Positions 18,266 through 30,182 are shown, numbered from the stretch's first letter. The stretch is 64,000 nucleotides of DNA from Nitzschia sp. DOCU1 (GCA_951394045.1 OX595986.1:1550001-1614000), one strand, 5' to 3'. Notes: generated by a model not told the origin, from the sequence alone. A program made the numbers and translations.

Positions 18266-20011
18266 ATGTCATCGACAATGACACAGATCCGGAGATCCAA
18301 ACCAGAGTCACCCTTTACTGCATGTCTGATGGGCGCCGCATCCGATGACTCGGGAATGCAAGCGACGCGAAACAGGCGAAGGAAACGAACCAGACCCACC
18401 AAATCCTCATTATTCCAAATTGCGTCGTGCTGTTGTGTCGGGTCATTTCTTTTGGCCATCGGCTCTTTGGTTGTGGATGTTCCTACTCGTATTCATTACA
18501 TCTTATCATCAGAGCTCTGGAGAGTTTCGCATCATTCCAACCCAGATATTGAGAGGTTGCAGCTGACATTTCCAGTTCACGTAAATGGCGATATGGAGCG
18601 GATTGGTCACCCTGGCTTTGAATTGGCAGATCCCAAACGATTGGCCGCAGTTCTAGATGGAATTCCTATTGCAAAGGATATTGAAGTACCGCGATTCTGG
18701 GATCCTCCAGCATACAAGGGCGTGCGAGAATTCCTCGGCGACAGCGGCAAGTACTTGATTTCTTCTAGCGAGGCCCAAGCCATCGGAAGCAAATTTCAAG
18801 AAAAAGAAACAATATTTGTGTCCGTTGCATCTTATCGCGATCCAGAGTGTCTACTGACTGTCGAAGATATTTTCCAGCGTGCGAAACACCCCGAGCGCGT
18901 CCGAGTGGCCATCGTTGACCAACGAACGCCAGGAGACGACAGCGATCCGAGCTGTGCTCCGCCATCACCCGAATCCTGTGAAGTGACCCCTACTCATGTG
19001 TTGTGCAAATATGGACATTTAATTGATCGTATCGAGTACGAAGCCCAGCTCATGGTCGGACCAGTCTTTGCCCGCCATTTGGGGCAGCGTATGTATCGAG
19101 GTGAATATTTTGCCATGCAGGTAGACTCCCATGTACGGTTTGTGCAGAATTGGGACGAGGATATCATTGATCAATGGAAAGCGACCGGCAATGAAATGGC
19201 AGTCCTTTCAACATATCTCATGGACATTGTCAACAGTATCGACCCGGAAAGCCACCAGAGTTTGCGAGAGAGTCGTCCCATCATGTGTAATGCTGAATTC
19301 GAGTGGAAGGGCGACTCGAAAGCGCATGTACGGTACAGCGTCCAGCCGACCAACAAGCCCAAACTGCAATCAACACCCATGCTTCAACCTTTCTGGGCTG
19401 CTGGCTTTTCCTTTTCCAGAGGTCATTTTCTTGTACAAGTCCCTTACGATCGGTACCTTCCCCTCGTTTTCCAAGGCGAAGAAATCAGCATGACCGTCCG
19501 TGGTTTCACTTATGGCTATGACTTTTACGCTCCAGTGCGTAATGTTGCTTTTCATATCTACGGTACTCGAGACAACCAGGAGAAGCGGTCAAATGTCAAG
19601 AGCTTTACGGAGAACGCAGCGCTCTTTCCTGGGGCCAAGGAGGAAGCCTATTACAGGCTGAACGGAATCATCGGGTCGGGCAAGCCTGTCACCAAATTCA
19701 ACCAAACCGAAATGATGCGTTACGGTGTGGGAGGCGCCCGTAAAGCGGAAACATTTTACCGAGTCTTTGGAATTCATACAGAACGTGGGGAGATGGAGAA
19801 GGGCCTTTGTGATTTTGTTCAGGGCATTGGCTTAAAAATATCAATGCACCAAACGTTCAGTCCTTTCCTCCGCTACAATGGCATGGGGATCGATTACGGC
19901 CGAATTGATTTCAAATACATAGAAACGGCAGTCGTGGATTCGCTAGTCGATCCAGTGGAGCTTGCAGCTCTTCGACAACGTTTGCGCCCACAATCCACGA
20001 GTCAATTGTAG
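18266..20011 (+). CDS. GT60-like (PF11397) type II glycosyltransferase C, 581 aa, intronless
   Basis: Third member of the local family. A basic tail (RNRRRKRTRPTK), a transmembrane segment LFQIASCCCVGSFLLAIGSL (about residues 49-68), then the catalytic domain: TIFVSVASYRDPECLLTVED, RVAIVDQRTPG, GPVFARHLGQRMYRGEYFAM, QVDSHVRFV, QPFWAAGFSFSRGHFLVQVP, VFQGEEI. It keeps the same residues as paralogue A around MYRGEYFAMQVDSHVRF but without the intron. The DNA there still reads cgaggtgaat, close to the donor of A. Its stop lies 12 bp from the convergent MATE gene. Confidence 0.85.
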   Translation: MSSTMTQIRRSKPESPFTACLMGAASDDSGMQATRNRRRKRTRPTKSSLFQIASCCCVGSFLLAIGSLVVDVPTRIHYILSSELWRVSHHSNPDIERLQLTFPVHVNGDMERIGHPGFELADPKRLAAVLDGIPIAKDIEVPRFWDPPAYKGVREFLGDSGKYLISSSEAQAIGSKFQEKETIFVSVASYRDPECLLTVEDIFQRAKHPERVRVAIVDQRTPGDDSDPSCAPPSPESCEVTPTHVLCKYGHLIDRIEYEAQLMVGPVFARHLGQRMYRGEYFAMQVDSHVRFVQNWDEDIIDQWKATGNEMAVLSTYLMDIVNSIDPESHQSLRESRPIMCNAEFEWKGDSKAHVRYSVQPTNKPKLQSTPMLQPFWAAGFSFSRGHFLVQVPYDRYLPLVFQGEEISMTVRGFTYGYDFYAPVRNVAFHIYGTRDNQEKRSNVKSFTENAALFPGAKEEAYYRLNGIIGSGKPVTKFNQTEMMRYGVGGARKAETFYRVFGIHTERGEMEKGLCDFVQGIGLKISMHQTFSPFLRYNGMGIDYGRIDFKYIETAVVDSLVDPVELAALRQRLRPQSTSQL

Positions 20012-20023
20012 CCTAAAACAGTT

Positions 20024-21686
20024 TTAGTCTCCTTTCTCGTATCGTAAAACTTTCCATACTCCTGTCTTGCTTTGAAATCGAATGATGCTCGTCACCACTT
20101 GTGTCGCCATGAATGCTGCCAGTGCCCACCAGATTTGCCCCAAGCTGGCCATGTTTCCACCCATACTGGCTCCCTTGACCATTCCAACGCAGACGATATT
20201 GGCCGCCCACATGGCGATCATGGTAAAAACCCAGTCAAGACCACCCATGATGATGCCATTCGTCGGGTATGCCAGTCCCTTGAATACTTGTGTCATCAAT
20301 ACCGCTGGAAAGATTGCCGCAGAAGCACTACGAACCGCCTCATTGGTTGTAAGTCCCCGTAGAACGGACTCTTTTTGTAGAAAAGTAGTGAAAGATAGCA
20401 CCGAAGCCACCCCACCTCCAATTAACATGGATGTGTTGATCAAATGTCTCACAATCTTAGCGCGCACAACATCAGAATGAGACGTGGTGTCTGCCAATTC
20501 TCGGCTGTGTGATTGAACCGACAAGGATTAGCCAACGCCATGAATTTCCGGTATTCATTTGGAGCGACGGTTCTACTTACGCCAAAAGGGTCTGTACCGC
20601 TACCGCGACAGCCTCACAAAGCTGCGTCGTTGCAAATCCAAGTTGAAAAGTCAAATTATACGCGGCAGCTGCTACCGAACCGAGCAGTGCCGCCTGTCGG
20701 GCACAAACTGAATACGCCAACACTTTGCCCAGGGTGCGAAACAACACGTATCCTCCCGCCTTGAGGTAGGCCCTGAGCGAGGAGCCCAACTCCTTCATTT
20801 GACCTAAAACATCAATCTTGACCTTTCGATTCAGAGCAAACATGAGAGGCACTAGGGCCGCATACTGTGCCAGCGCTGTACCCGCGGCAGCTCCCGAAGC
20901 TCCAAAGTTTAGTGTAAAGATAAAGATTGGATCCAAAATGGCGTTCAGTGCCGTAAAAAACAACGAATACGCCAGAGGTGTTCGAGTGTCCCCAAGACCA
21001 CGAAAGATTCCATTGGTGACCAACCACAGTGTCGCCGCAGGCGTCCCCAATGCCCGCACTCGCAGGTAGGATACTGCAGATTGCCACATGGGCGAAGCAC
21101 TGGTCAGCCCCATGCCTCGGGTAATCGCACTAGCTAATACCGTGTAAATTACCAGCTGCACAACTCCAACCGTGAAAGCGAGCAATAACGCCGACGATAC
21201 GGCAACGGAAAGTTCTTTTTCTTGATCCTTGCCCTTTTCGGTGCCTCGTGCCCTCCCATCCTGAGAGGCAACCAACGAGATGCTGGTGCGAAGCAAGGGA
21301 TCATTATACAGCTTCGAGACGGCATACTGCGCGGAAATGGCTACTCCTGCTCCCCCCAAGACTTCCGGGCCCAGTCGACCCAAATACGCAGTATCGACCA
21401 GCGCTGCCAAAGGCTCTGCCGCGAGTTGAATAAAGGCGGGCACGCCAATCGAGAAGAATTCCTTGGTTAAGCCTCGCTTGATAGCTTTGAGATCTTCCTC
21501 CGCGTCGTCGACCGCTGCCGCCGTAGTCCATAACTCCAAGCTTTCTCGTCGCTGATTTTGTTGTCGTATCGTCCGGGTGGTGTAGTGATGAGGCGGGGGA
21601 CGGCGCGACGCGTAGCCGGGAGCAGTTTGAAATGCCGATGCCGACGCCAGAAGGAAAACGAAAAGGACTGCTGGTGACTTTGTCAT
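20024..21686 (-). CDS. MATE-family transporter with plastid presequence, 528 aa, one intron
   Basis: Exons 21686-20581 and 20504-20024; the 76-bp intron starts GTAAGT and ends CACACAG, phase 2, joining TLLA to RELADTT. MATE proteins export organic cations or metabolites using H+ or Na+ gradients. The N-terminus (KSPAVLFVFLLASASAFQTA) is a textbook complex-plastid presequence with an ASA-F cleavage site (residues 16-19), followed by an Arg/Ser/Pro-rich transit region. The transporter part begins near residue 70 (TKEFFSIGVPAFIQLAAEPL) and has MATE features: VDTAYLGRLGPEVLGGAGVA, GTPAATLWLVTNGIFRGLGD, and about 12 hydrophobic helices continuing into exon 2. Location in a plastid membrane is inferred; the transported solute is unknown. 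Confidence 0.87.
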
Positions 21687-22106
21687 ATCTGCCGGATAAT
21701 TGACAAAATAAGGATTGAAACCTAGGAATACTCCAATGAAGCGTGAACGGTATCGGTACTCTAGTCAGAGTTTGTTTGTAGTGGATAGAGCGCTCCAATG
21801 TGCCCATCGTCGAACTTATTAGCGGCCGATCGGATGATGGATCAACGAGATCATTTCTTGGATGGCTATTGCGCGCGCGGGCACGCGAATTCATCCTTGT
21901 TCCCTCGTCGGGACGACGGCCAGTCCAGTGGACGTTAAATCTCCGTTGAGAAAGTCCGACGCACGAAGCGGGTCGCGCGCAGAGGGAGGGAGTAGAGTCG
22001 AGTGAGTCGAGTCGTCGACGAGAGGAAAAATGCAAAACGACGCGCGAGAGATGATGATAGATAGATGCCGCAAAACCCCAGTTTCTGAATCTGGACCACT
22101 AGCATC
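21687..22106. other. Intergenic region, 420 bp
   Basis: Between the divergent MATE gene and the SET pseudogene. It holds a 'gcgcgcgcgggc' stretch near 21868 and purine-rich sequence near 21985-22025. No gene. Confidence 0.4.
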
Positions 22107-23241
22107 ATGCTGATTTGGTTGGGTCGACATTGCCTTGTGGCATGGTTGTGTCTCTTGTGGTTGCCATATTGTCATGGGATTGAAAAGGATGGTGATATAG
22201 AAATTCTTGGCGAAATCATGGAATGGATACGATCGAATGGTGGCTGGATTAGCGACAAGCTGGAAGTTAGGCAGATTGTCGGTTCGCTCAGTGGCGTTTT
22301 CACAAAGGATGCGCTGGCTGAAGGAGAAATGATGGCTCAGATTCCATGGGATGTGATCATCCAACCAGCTCCAGCAATTACTGCGAACAGGCCAGAGAAC
22401 TTAAAAATATCATTGGCAAAGAGGCAAGCGAGTTGAATCCTTACGAACGATACCTCGCCAGTCGATCCTCAAGTCATGTCCCCTTTTATTGGTCCGATAC
22501 GTCAAAGGAACTCCTACTCGAACTATTTGAAGGCATTTCCGTGAATGGATTCTATGAATCCCTGGGCGATTCTTGCGAGGGCGCAGGATCAGATGACAAG
22601 CTTGCGCAGGCCATGATGATGAGACGGGGAAACGATTGATATTTTAGTTCCTTTTGAACCATAGGAACGGAATTTTTTCCAACGTCGACCCCACAATTGA
22701 ACTCGGAAAACACTCTCGGATTTTTACAACAAGAGCTGTACAACCGGGGGAACAACTTCAGAACTCGCACAACCAATGTAAGTGGTGCGATGGTTTGTAC
22801 TCCAATCCGTCCGACCCGACAGTTTTTGAAGTGACTCCACAGTTATTCGAATTCTATGGCTTTATCGAGCCGATTCCACAACGATGGGTGTTTCCTGAGC
22901 CTCGGTTGTTATTCGATGTTATCTATTCCGAAGAAGAGGAGGCCGATGAGGGCGAGTTAGAAGTCGATTTTATCGTCCCCCCAAGTCGACGCGGGCTATC
23001 GTTTTTGATTCAACGGCTTCACATGTTGGACTAGTTCAAAGAGGAGCACGAGGATTACGATGACATTCCAAAACAAGAGCTGGAAGGACTCTTTCAATTT
23101 CACGAGGCCCAATGGAATGCTTGTGCGCTAGCACTTAAGCACGCCACTGGCGAAATTTCGGAGCAGGTCTGGGACTACGACGAAGAATCATGGCAATTGG
23201 AACATCATTATGTCACCTACCATACTGGCGATGAACTCTAG
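22107..23241 (+). pseudogene. Decayed SET-domain lysine methyltransferase (RuBisCO-LSMT/SETD-like)
   Basis: Homology to SET proteins of the RuBisCO large-subunit methyltransferase type continues across three frames. Frame 1 (22107 to about 22370) has a hydrophobic start MLIWLGRHCLVAWLCLLWLP, then GVFTKDALAEGEMMAQIPWD. Frame 2 (about 22370 to about 22640) has EQARELKNIIGKEASELNPY and the WSDTSKELLLELFEG block. Frame 3 (about 22654 on) has the N-H-R-N-G motif where SET enzymes have their NHxxxx signature, then AVQPGEQL, then LFEFYGFIEPIPQRWVFPEP. Frame 3 is then broken by an in-frame TAG at 23032-23034, continues (FKEEHEDYDDIPKQELEG, DEESWQLEHHYVTYHTGDEL) and meets another TAG at 23239. No intron could repair these short shifts. 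Either a pseudogene or several assembly errors; the number of lesions favours decay. Confidence 0.7.
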
Positions 23242-23287
23242 TATCGAGCATTCTAGTGGTTGTTACGGCAAGTTAGCAGTGCCCAAA

Positions 23288-25985
23288 TCATCGGAGATTA
23301 TGGCCGAACGGAGTATTTGTCTCTTCCTCCTCGCTCTCCTGTTGACCCCTTGCTACGGCAGCATGTTGAAAAGCGACATCCCCGTATCGAGCCCGCAGAG
23401 CGCGTTCGAGAAGCAGAGACTCCATAGCTTGGTTTCGGTGCTGTAGGAAACCGCCACGACCAAAAACCCCGGGTTCAGCAAGACGATTAAAGAGATTCCC
23501 CGAGCGGGCATTATCTTGGCTAAGCATTGCACCAGCAGCAAGCGCATCCCCTCCCCGAAGGTAATGATTGAGAAGCATTTGTTGACGTCCATAAACACTG
23601 GCCGAGTCAAGAACAGATGGGTTGACCAGAACGTCCTCTGATAAATGAACATGCGATATTTGAGGTATTGAACGAGGTCAAATATCCCAGTGTGATTTGT
23701 CACTTTCAAAGCTTACCTCGTCGCTGTTGAAGCGAGTTGATTTCTTGAGGCAACGATCGATTATCGATCGTGGAGATGCCAGCCAGAATATTCTGAAGCC
23801 GACTTCCTCCTTCACCAGCACGGCCTTCTAACAAACCAGAAACCATATGCGTCCGTGAAAGTTCTTGTTGTTGTTGATGATGCTGTTGCTGCTGCAAGAG
23901 AGGAGATGTGAAACCTGGATCACCAAATGCTGCTGCTCCTAGAATCGACCGCAACGAGTGCATATAGGATTCCAAATTATTCAAACCCAGAGAATGCTGA
24001 TTCATCATGATCGTTTGCTGGGCTAGCCGTTGTTGTAGATCATGTTCTAATCCGGCCCTAGACTGCTGTGTTTGCGTGTCAACAGATTGACGGTCCAATA
24101 ACGTTGCGGGATCCCCCGCTGGTGTGCCGGAGACCCATGTTCCTCCTGCAATGGCTGGCATGCCTTGACTTGCTCCTCCGACAGGACCCATTGTCATACT
24201 CCTTTGAAGGGGCTCTTCTTCTTCCTCCTCCTCCCCCCCCGAGGTATCCCTGTCCTCGCCCGCCTCGCTTTTGGTAGCCTCCCTCTTCATGCTTGCCGTA
24301 CTTTGCCGCCATTCTAAGATGCGAATCTTGTACTGTTCTCTTGCTTTCGCTTCATCGTCGGTGTACTTTTGCTTAATACTCGCAGGTGCTTCCTTCCACA
24401 TCTTTGACAGAATCCTAGATATTTCTCCATTCGAAGCAGCCTTGTTTTCGGCCTTGACAGAAGCCCTGCGTGCGTTTGAAAAGGCCAAGAAAGCAGATGC
24501 AGGTCGCTTCGGGGCGCTGGGGTCCTGCGTATTAAAAGCAAAGTACCCGGGCGTCACACAAGTTAGGTTTTGAAAGGAAACGGCTCGACGTTCCACATTC
24601 GCAATGTAGACACGACAACCGTCGATGGCCATAGTTTTCTATTTACCTTCGATCTTCTGTGCCCTATCGGAACCGTCCACGGCCCCTTGTATTTTGCTTT
24701 CTCGGTATCAAAGCAATCTTTGTCCTCGCTTGCCAGCTTGTCCCACTTTTCACGTTCTTCTGAGTCCATGTTTTTCCATGCCTCAGACACCATCTTGGCT
24801 ACACTGGTGGTCTGATGGGACCGAACAAGAAGAATTCGAAGCGGACGATAGACCAAAGTGGGGAAGCAAGTAGAAGTCGGAAGAAGTGTTAGACATGAGC
24901 AACCCTTCTTTTGTTGTAGGACGAGCCATGAAGCATCGGATATCAAAAAGATACTCTCCCAAATGAAGGAAGATTCCTCAGTCTGTAGCCAAGCAGCGTT
25001 ACCAGAAGGATCCTCAGGGATTACAAATACTGGCACGGGCTTACCTTTTTCGAGTCTCCATCTTTAGCCAAAGCTTCTTGGATCTCTTTGTGCTTGTGCT
25101 GGGAGAAGAAAATGAATGCTTTCAACCGAGTCAAATGGAAAGAACGGCAGCACCAGCAGGGAGATAGTATTACGAAGAAAGATCGTGTTAGAGTGACGCC
25201 ATGATTGTACATTTCACAATCCGTCGCCTCCAAATGTACTTTCAACAACGACCAAGCACCAGCTGCATTTGGTTCTTCCTCTTGGTGATACACTAAAGTC
25301 CCTCGAAGCTTGCAGCAGCTCCAACACAAATCGCAACGACATCGTTTTATGTTCTCCAGCAGGATACAACCGCATGGTTGTAGTAGTTGTTGTTGTAAAT
25401 GACGGTCCACGAGAACGAACTAACTCAGCCCAAGATATCAAGTGGTCTTTTCCTCTTCCTCCTGCTTCAATCGTTGTCGTCAATCTCTACGCCCTCCGTC
25501 TATGGCTGCACCCCCACCACGAGCCCATACCACAAAATGTGAGTGGACACGCTTTGGTTTTCTTACCTGATCGAAATCTTTTGGGAGCACCTGGAGCCTT
25601 CTTGTACTTGCGGACACCTCGCTTTGACGACGACGAGGGCCCAGGGTCACGAGGTTTTGCCGATCCTTCGTATATACCATGAACGTTGCCGAAGCAAAGA
25701 GAAGGAGTGTTAGATGCTCGAAAGAAAAAGTACACTGGAATAATAGTTTCGTCGCGCCAGCAAGATAATGCAACTATGATGCACATTCTTGAAAATTCGG
25801 GGCGGGGGTTTCCAGGAACAAGTTGTCTCGAGAAGCAGCTTCTACCAACAGCAAAAACAAGCAGGAACTTGGACAACTACACCCTGTACCACACGTCTTG
25901 CGCCTAACAACATAATCAGCCAACAAATGAAGTCCAGGATCGCACCTTCGTCCAACGACTCATTTTCAATTCCATCGTCCATCAT
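23288..25985 (-). CDS. Two-HMG-box chromatin protein, 511 aa, six exons
   Basis: Exons by eye: 25985-25946, 25665-25567, 25118-25045, 24811-24647, 24524-23717, 23637-23288; phases join to a 512-codon frame. HMG box 1 spans exons 2-4: KAPGAPKRFRS, then AFIFFSQHKHKEIQEALAK, then SVAKMVSEAWKNMDSEEREK and YKGPWTVP. Box 2 is in exon 5: DPSAPKRPASAFLAFSNARR, then ISRILSKMWKEAPASIKQKY. HMG boxes bend DNA, so it is a nuclear architectural factor. The rest is an acidic Glu run, Gln-rich stretches (QQQQHHQQQQ) and a hydrophobic C-terminal tail LNHYLRGGDALAAGAMLSQD. Introns are 280, 448, 233, 122 and 79 bp, long for this window. Exons 2-6 are firm; exon 1 (MMDDGIENESLDE) is a best guess. Confidence 0.75.
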
Positions 25986-27564
25986 GTTTGCATCTATCGT
26001 TGTCTCGTTTGCGTACAAAGGTGCAGAACACATTGTGCTTTATCCCACAACGGTGAGGATTCGACCAAAGAAGAGGAAGTACCAGGTTGACAGACGAGAT
26101 GAGCAGGAATGAAGTAACTTCTCAACAGTTCCTCGGGTTAATGATGATCGTTTACACGGGCGTGATGAAAATGTGTTGGACTCCTTTTTAGAGTACAGTT
26201 AGAAGAGGGAACGCTCCCTACATACTGTAGTACGGGACACTTGGGCACATACTACAACATCACCTCCCAATTAATCTTGGATCAACTTGGCGTTTCGGTT
26301 ATTTGTTCCTAACCGCAATATCACGACAAAGTAATACATTGTGGGACGCTACTACCGATATTTCATTAAACATGGACCGGAACATTACACAATATTTTAT
26401 AGCCCTTTTAATTTCGCTTTCTGTTAAATATTTTTGAAGGACAATCTTGCTTGAGAAATAGTGCTACGTAACTTCGCTGTAGCTTCGACATCATTGGGAT
26501 GACGGCCCCAAAATCATTAATCGGAGTTCAGTTCTGCACAAGGCGCTCTGGCGGATGGGCACGATCTCATGAAGAAGTTGGAGATGTTTTATCAGAATTT
26601 CCATACACTCGGGAGGATATATTCCGTCGCCCACCAAGAACAACGAATTCGGTCTGCCTTCTTCTCTTGTATGGATACACAAAACACTTCTTCCCGTGGT
26701 TCTATTTTAGGGACTGTCCTACTTGGTGTTGAACTCAACCCCTTTTGCTCCATTCCATTCATCATGGGGATGCTTTGTTGGCGGCAGAAAATGAGTCAGC
26801 AAAGGTATGCAATGGTTCTATCCGCAAGCTCATGACTATGTGATCGCTTGAAGTTCCACAATCATCAGTGTGGACTCATAAACGAACACTACAAACCGCT
26901 AAGCAATGGCAAGTTGCTTATTTAGAGAGCACCCTTCACGGCTGATAAATCCTATCGCATGTGGAATAATCAAACGTTCTTCTCCCGCTTCACAATCGGG
27001 GCAGGGGTCAATTGTGGGGAACGCTGCGAACAATTGACCCCTGAATCGGGGTAGATGATGACATACCTGGTATGCAGGAGGACCACCATTTGCGGCGAAC
27101 TCTTTCTACTACTACGCATGACCAGACCGATTTTTTCGGATCGAATCAATCATCAGCCGGCGCTCTCAAAATTCTTCCTTCAAGCATGTAGTTACAACAC
27201 TTTCATACTGCCGGTGCACTACTGTCTGACGAGGGATGAAGCCATTGCGGATGGAAAGTATCTTGCTGAATATGGCGGATAGTTAAAAAGAGTAACTGCA
27301 GCATTACTGCTAAAATTCTACCGGTAGCTTGCAGGGGTAAACGAGGCCGCGAAAAGTAAACTACCGGTACTAGGCAAAGCCAGGGGTAGGATTCGACTAT
27401 GGGAACTTCATAGACATAGACATAGCACCCGACAGTTTCTTATCGGAGAGTCTCTTACTGGAGAGGAGTTACTACTAGTACACAGCCAACCGTCGTGCCA
27501 AGAGCGAAACTAAGAATGCCTTTCTTGTGGCACGCAAAGCAAAGTTCCCTACACGATTCCAATT
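25986..27564. other. Long gene-poor interval, about 1.6 kb
   Basis: Between the HMG gene start and the LSG1 stop. Only short overlapping frames occur (for example around 26500-26830 and 27055-27280) and none resembles a known protein. It contains a perfect 13-bp inverted repeat (27003-27042) and two TACCGGTA palindromes (27319 and 27362). It could be an old transposon remnant, but I see no coding match. Confidence 0.4.
27003..27042. repeat. Perfect 13-bp inverted repeat with 14-bp loop
   Basis: aggggtcaattgt at 27003-27015 is the exact reverse complement of acaattgacccct at 27030-27042. The copies of 'atcgggg' just outside it are direct, not inverted. It could form a hairpin or be a binding site or terminal repeat remnant. 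Confidence 0.7.
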
Positions 27565-29752
27565 TTAGCTCGAAATGGCAGAAGCTGCCATTCCATAGCC
27601 AGTCGGGCGAACGTAGTTGTTCTTAAGGGGGTGCTTCTTTCCAGACTTGACCGTCACGCCAAGAGGCCCACCTTCGCCTCCGATCAAAGAGTCGTCGGGT
27701 GTAGAGTGGCAACCGTAGGGGTCTTTATTGCGCAATTTTCGGCCCTTCTTGCCCCATTTCTTTTGCCGGCCCGCTTTGTTATTCACTCTACTACCACCGG
27801 AAGCATCGGTGTTTGGCCCTGTTTCCACCTCTCCCAGCAACTCCAAAAGCATATCATCGTCTTCAATCCCCACTTCATCGCCACCACCGTCTTGTTCAAC
27901 TTCTTCTCCAGTTGACTCTTCGTCATTCAATGATGGCACGGTAGCGTTGTTGTCAAGAAGCTTCTCTCGCAATTTTTTGGTATTGCGGATGGCAGTGGTA
28001 AGCGTTTCCTTCTGATAAACAGTATCGTCGAACCTAGGCGGCGCGTGACAGTACAATAGTCTACCGGCTGCATACTCCTTGATGATAATTCTAGAAGCCC
28101 GCTGGAAGTCAGGAACTCCACTAGATGATGCAAGCATACTACGGGCGACGCAATATGTCGTCAGGAACTCGTCGACTGTAGGTGGAGGTATCGTACCATC
28201 AGGAGAGGCCAGCATTGCATCCGCCGACGGCATGGGTATCTGGATTCCATAATGAGCATTCAGGACTTGTCTTGGTATGCGTCTGCAAAGTAAATTCACC
28301 ACCGGAAACGGATCACGCATTTGCGCAATTGGGTAGACACCCGCAGCAATCAGATCCGCAGTGTTGCTGACGAAAGATGGAAAGACAAGACCAGGACAAT
28401 CACATAGCATCATTCTTTCGCGATCTGGAAGAAGCAAGGTCTGAAAATGCTTTGTCTTTCCTGGCTGAGCTGCCACACCAACGCGGACTACGCCGTGTGC
28501 AAACTTTGCATTTCCCATTAGGACGTTGATGACGGAACTTTTACCAACGTTCGGAAATCTTAATGGGGAGAGGAAGGCAGTGGGCAGTTAGCTTTTGTTT
28601 CCGAAACGTGCATAATTAAAAAATAAAGTACAAAACTTACCCTACCATACCAAAGGCGACGCGATCATATTTTGGATCCGCTGGGCATTCGTTCTTTTCG
28701 CCATATTCCCACAACCACTCCAGCAGCTGCTCTCGTGTGAGTGGATGCTCGACTCCAACATTGTCGACTTGAAAGGTTGGAGCCTCAGGAAGTTGCTCTC
28801 GTTTCACTTCCACTGCAGGATTATCTTCTTCTTCTTCCTCGTTATCCATCGTGTCATCAAGCAAACGTTCAGCTGCTTGATATGCTTCTTCTTCTGCGGC
28901 ATGCACTTCGCTTGCCCGATGATCCAATGCCAGCTGCTCGTCATGAGCAGAAAAAAAGACATGCTCCCAGGGATGCTCTGGATCGGAAAAGTACTCGTGC
29001 CATGCTTTCCGTTGAAGTGGGGTAAGATAGTCACTCTTGTTGATAAGAAGAAGCATCGGCTTTCCTAGTTCTTCTGTGGCATAAGCTTTCAGATCCTTGG
29101 AGAGGTAAAATAGCGGATTTCGGGCATCGACAATCTGGACAATGCAAGATACTCTCTCCATGACTCTCCAAAGTTGACGCCAGATCTCCAAATTCTTTTC
29201 AAACGGAGTAACACCAATACTGCTGGACATATCTTGTGACAGAATAATTTCCTCTTCCTTGATGGCAATTGCTCGTCTCCATTCGAGAAACGACTCATTT
29301 TCTCGCCGGTCGAGTTCCTCAGGAGTCGTTGTTTCGTCCCAAGCTGGGCGCCGAGGAACCGAAAGTTCCTGAAAGGCAAAAGTAGACTTGCTCTTTGCTG
29401 TTCCGTCTCCATTTACCCATTTAATCGGCCCCTTGTCCTCTTCTTCATCGATCGCTTGTTGTGCCGTGGCATCCAACACGACGTATTGTTCTTTTTGAGT
29501 CGCAAATTCTCGATTCGCCATTTCGGCCTGAATCAAGAAATCGTCCAAGTCATTGACATCCAAAACAGAGGCGCGATTATCTTCCTTTTGAATATTGATC
29601 GACTCGACCCCCTGTCGCATGGCCATGCCTCCCGTGGAAGCGGACGGAATATGTTTGCGACGGCCACTTTTCTGTAGAGAACGTCCCATGCCTGCCGCCC
29701 GCTCATTCTTTTTGGGTTTGCCTTTGCGCGACGTTCCTTGATTTCGAGGCAT
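27565..29752 (-). CDS. LSG1: LSG1-like circularly permuted GTPase (60S subunit export), 701 aa
   Basis: LSG1 releases the export adaptor NMD3 from cytoplasmic pre-60S subunits. Exons 29752-28641 and 28558-27565; the 82-bp intron (GTAAGT...TTAAG) splits the Gly before FPNVGKSS. The order of motifs proves circular permutation: G4 (LLINKSDYLTP) in exon 1 comes before G1 (GFPNVGKSSVINVLMGN) and G3 (LCDCPGLVFPSF) in exon 2. The start MPRNQGTSRKGKPKKNERAA is a basic N-terminus, as in LSG1 homologues. The C-terminal part has an acidic stretch (about 70 residues before the tail) and a basic tail RQKKWGKKGRKLRNKDPYG. The ATG at 29752 was chosen because the codon further upstream is only a GTG. Confidence 0.92.
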
Positions 29753-30182
29753 CGTGAGATATGACACACAGTTTGTTTATGTTTCGATGCTGCTATTGTG
29801 TGCTACAGAGTAGATTTTGTTGCATCCATCGTCGGAAGTGCTGTCGATTCGTGTCGCCCCGAGGGATTCCAAGAGAGAGCAAAAAGAACGGGTGGTGGGA
29901 AACTTTTCGCCCTCGGAGAGGTCAAACGTGTCATCCCATAAAAAGTAGCACAGACGACTACTTTGGAACGAAGTCGAAGCTCGCGCGGGTGCGCACAGCT
30001 TTGGAGGGAGAAAAATATAGGGGCAAACCTCACTCGAAAAACTTCCACGTGCCAAACCCCTCACCACGGACCACGTCGTACTATCCACACTTGCGGCGCT
30101 CTCCCGCCACACCACCGCCATCATCGTCGTATTTTGTTCCTTGAACACCCAACATTCCCATACTACGAGACCGACCTCGAGA
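29753..30182. other. Intergenic region between divergent genes, 430 bp
   Basis: 5' regions of LSG1 (minus) and the secretory protein gene (plus). Frames of 80-140 codons occur on both strands but lack recognisable features. Confidence 0.4.

Noticed and set aside
23242..23446. Continuation of the SET pseudogene (YRAF, WLLRQVSSAQII...)
   Set aside because: Possible, but this sequence is antisense to the last HMG exon, which has better support; I ended the pseudogene at the second TAG.
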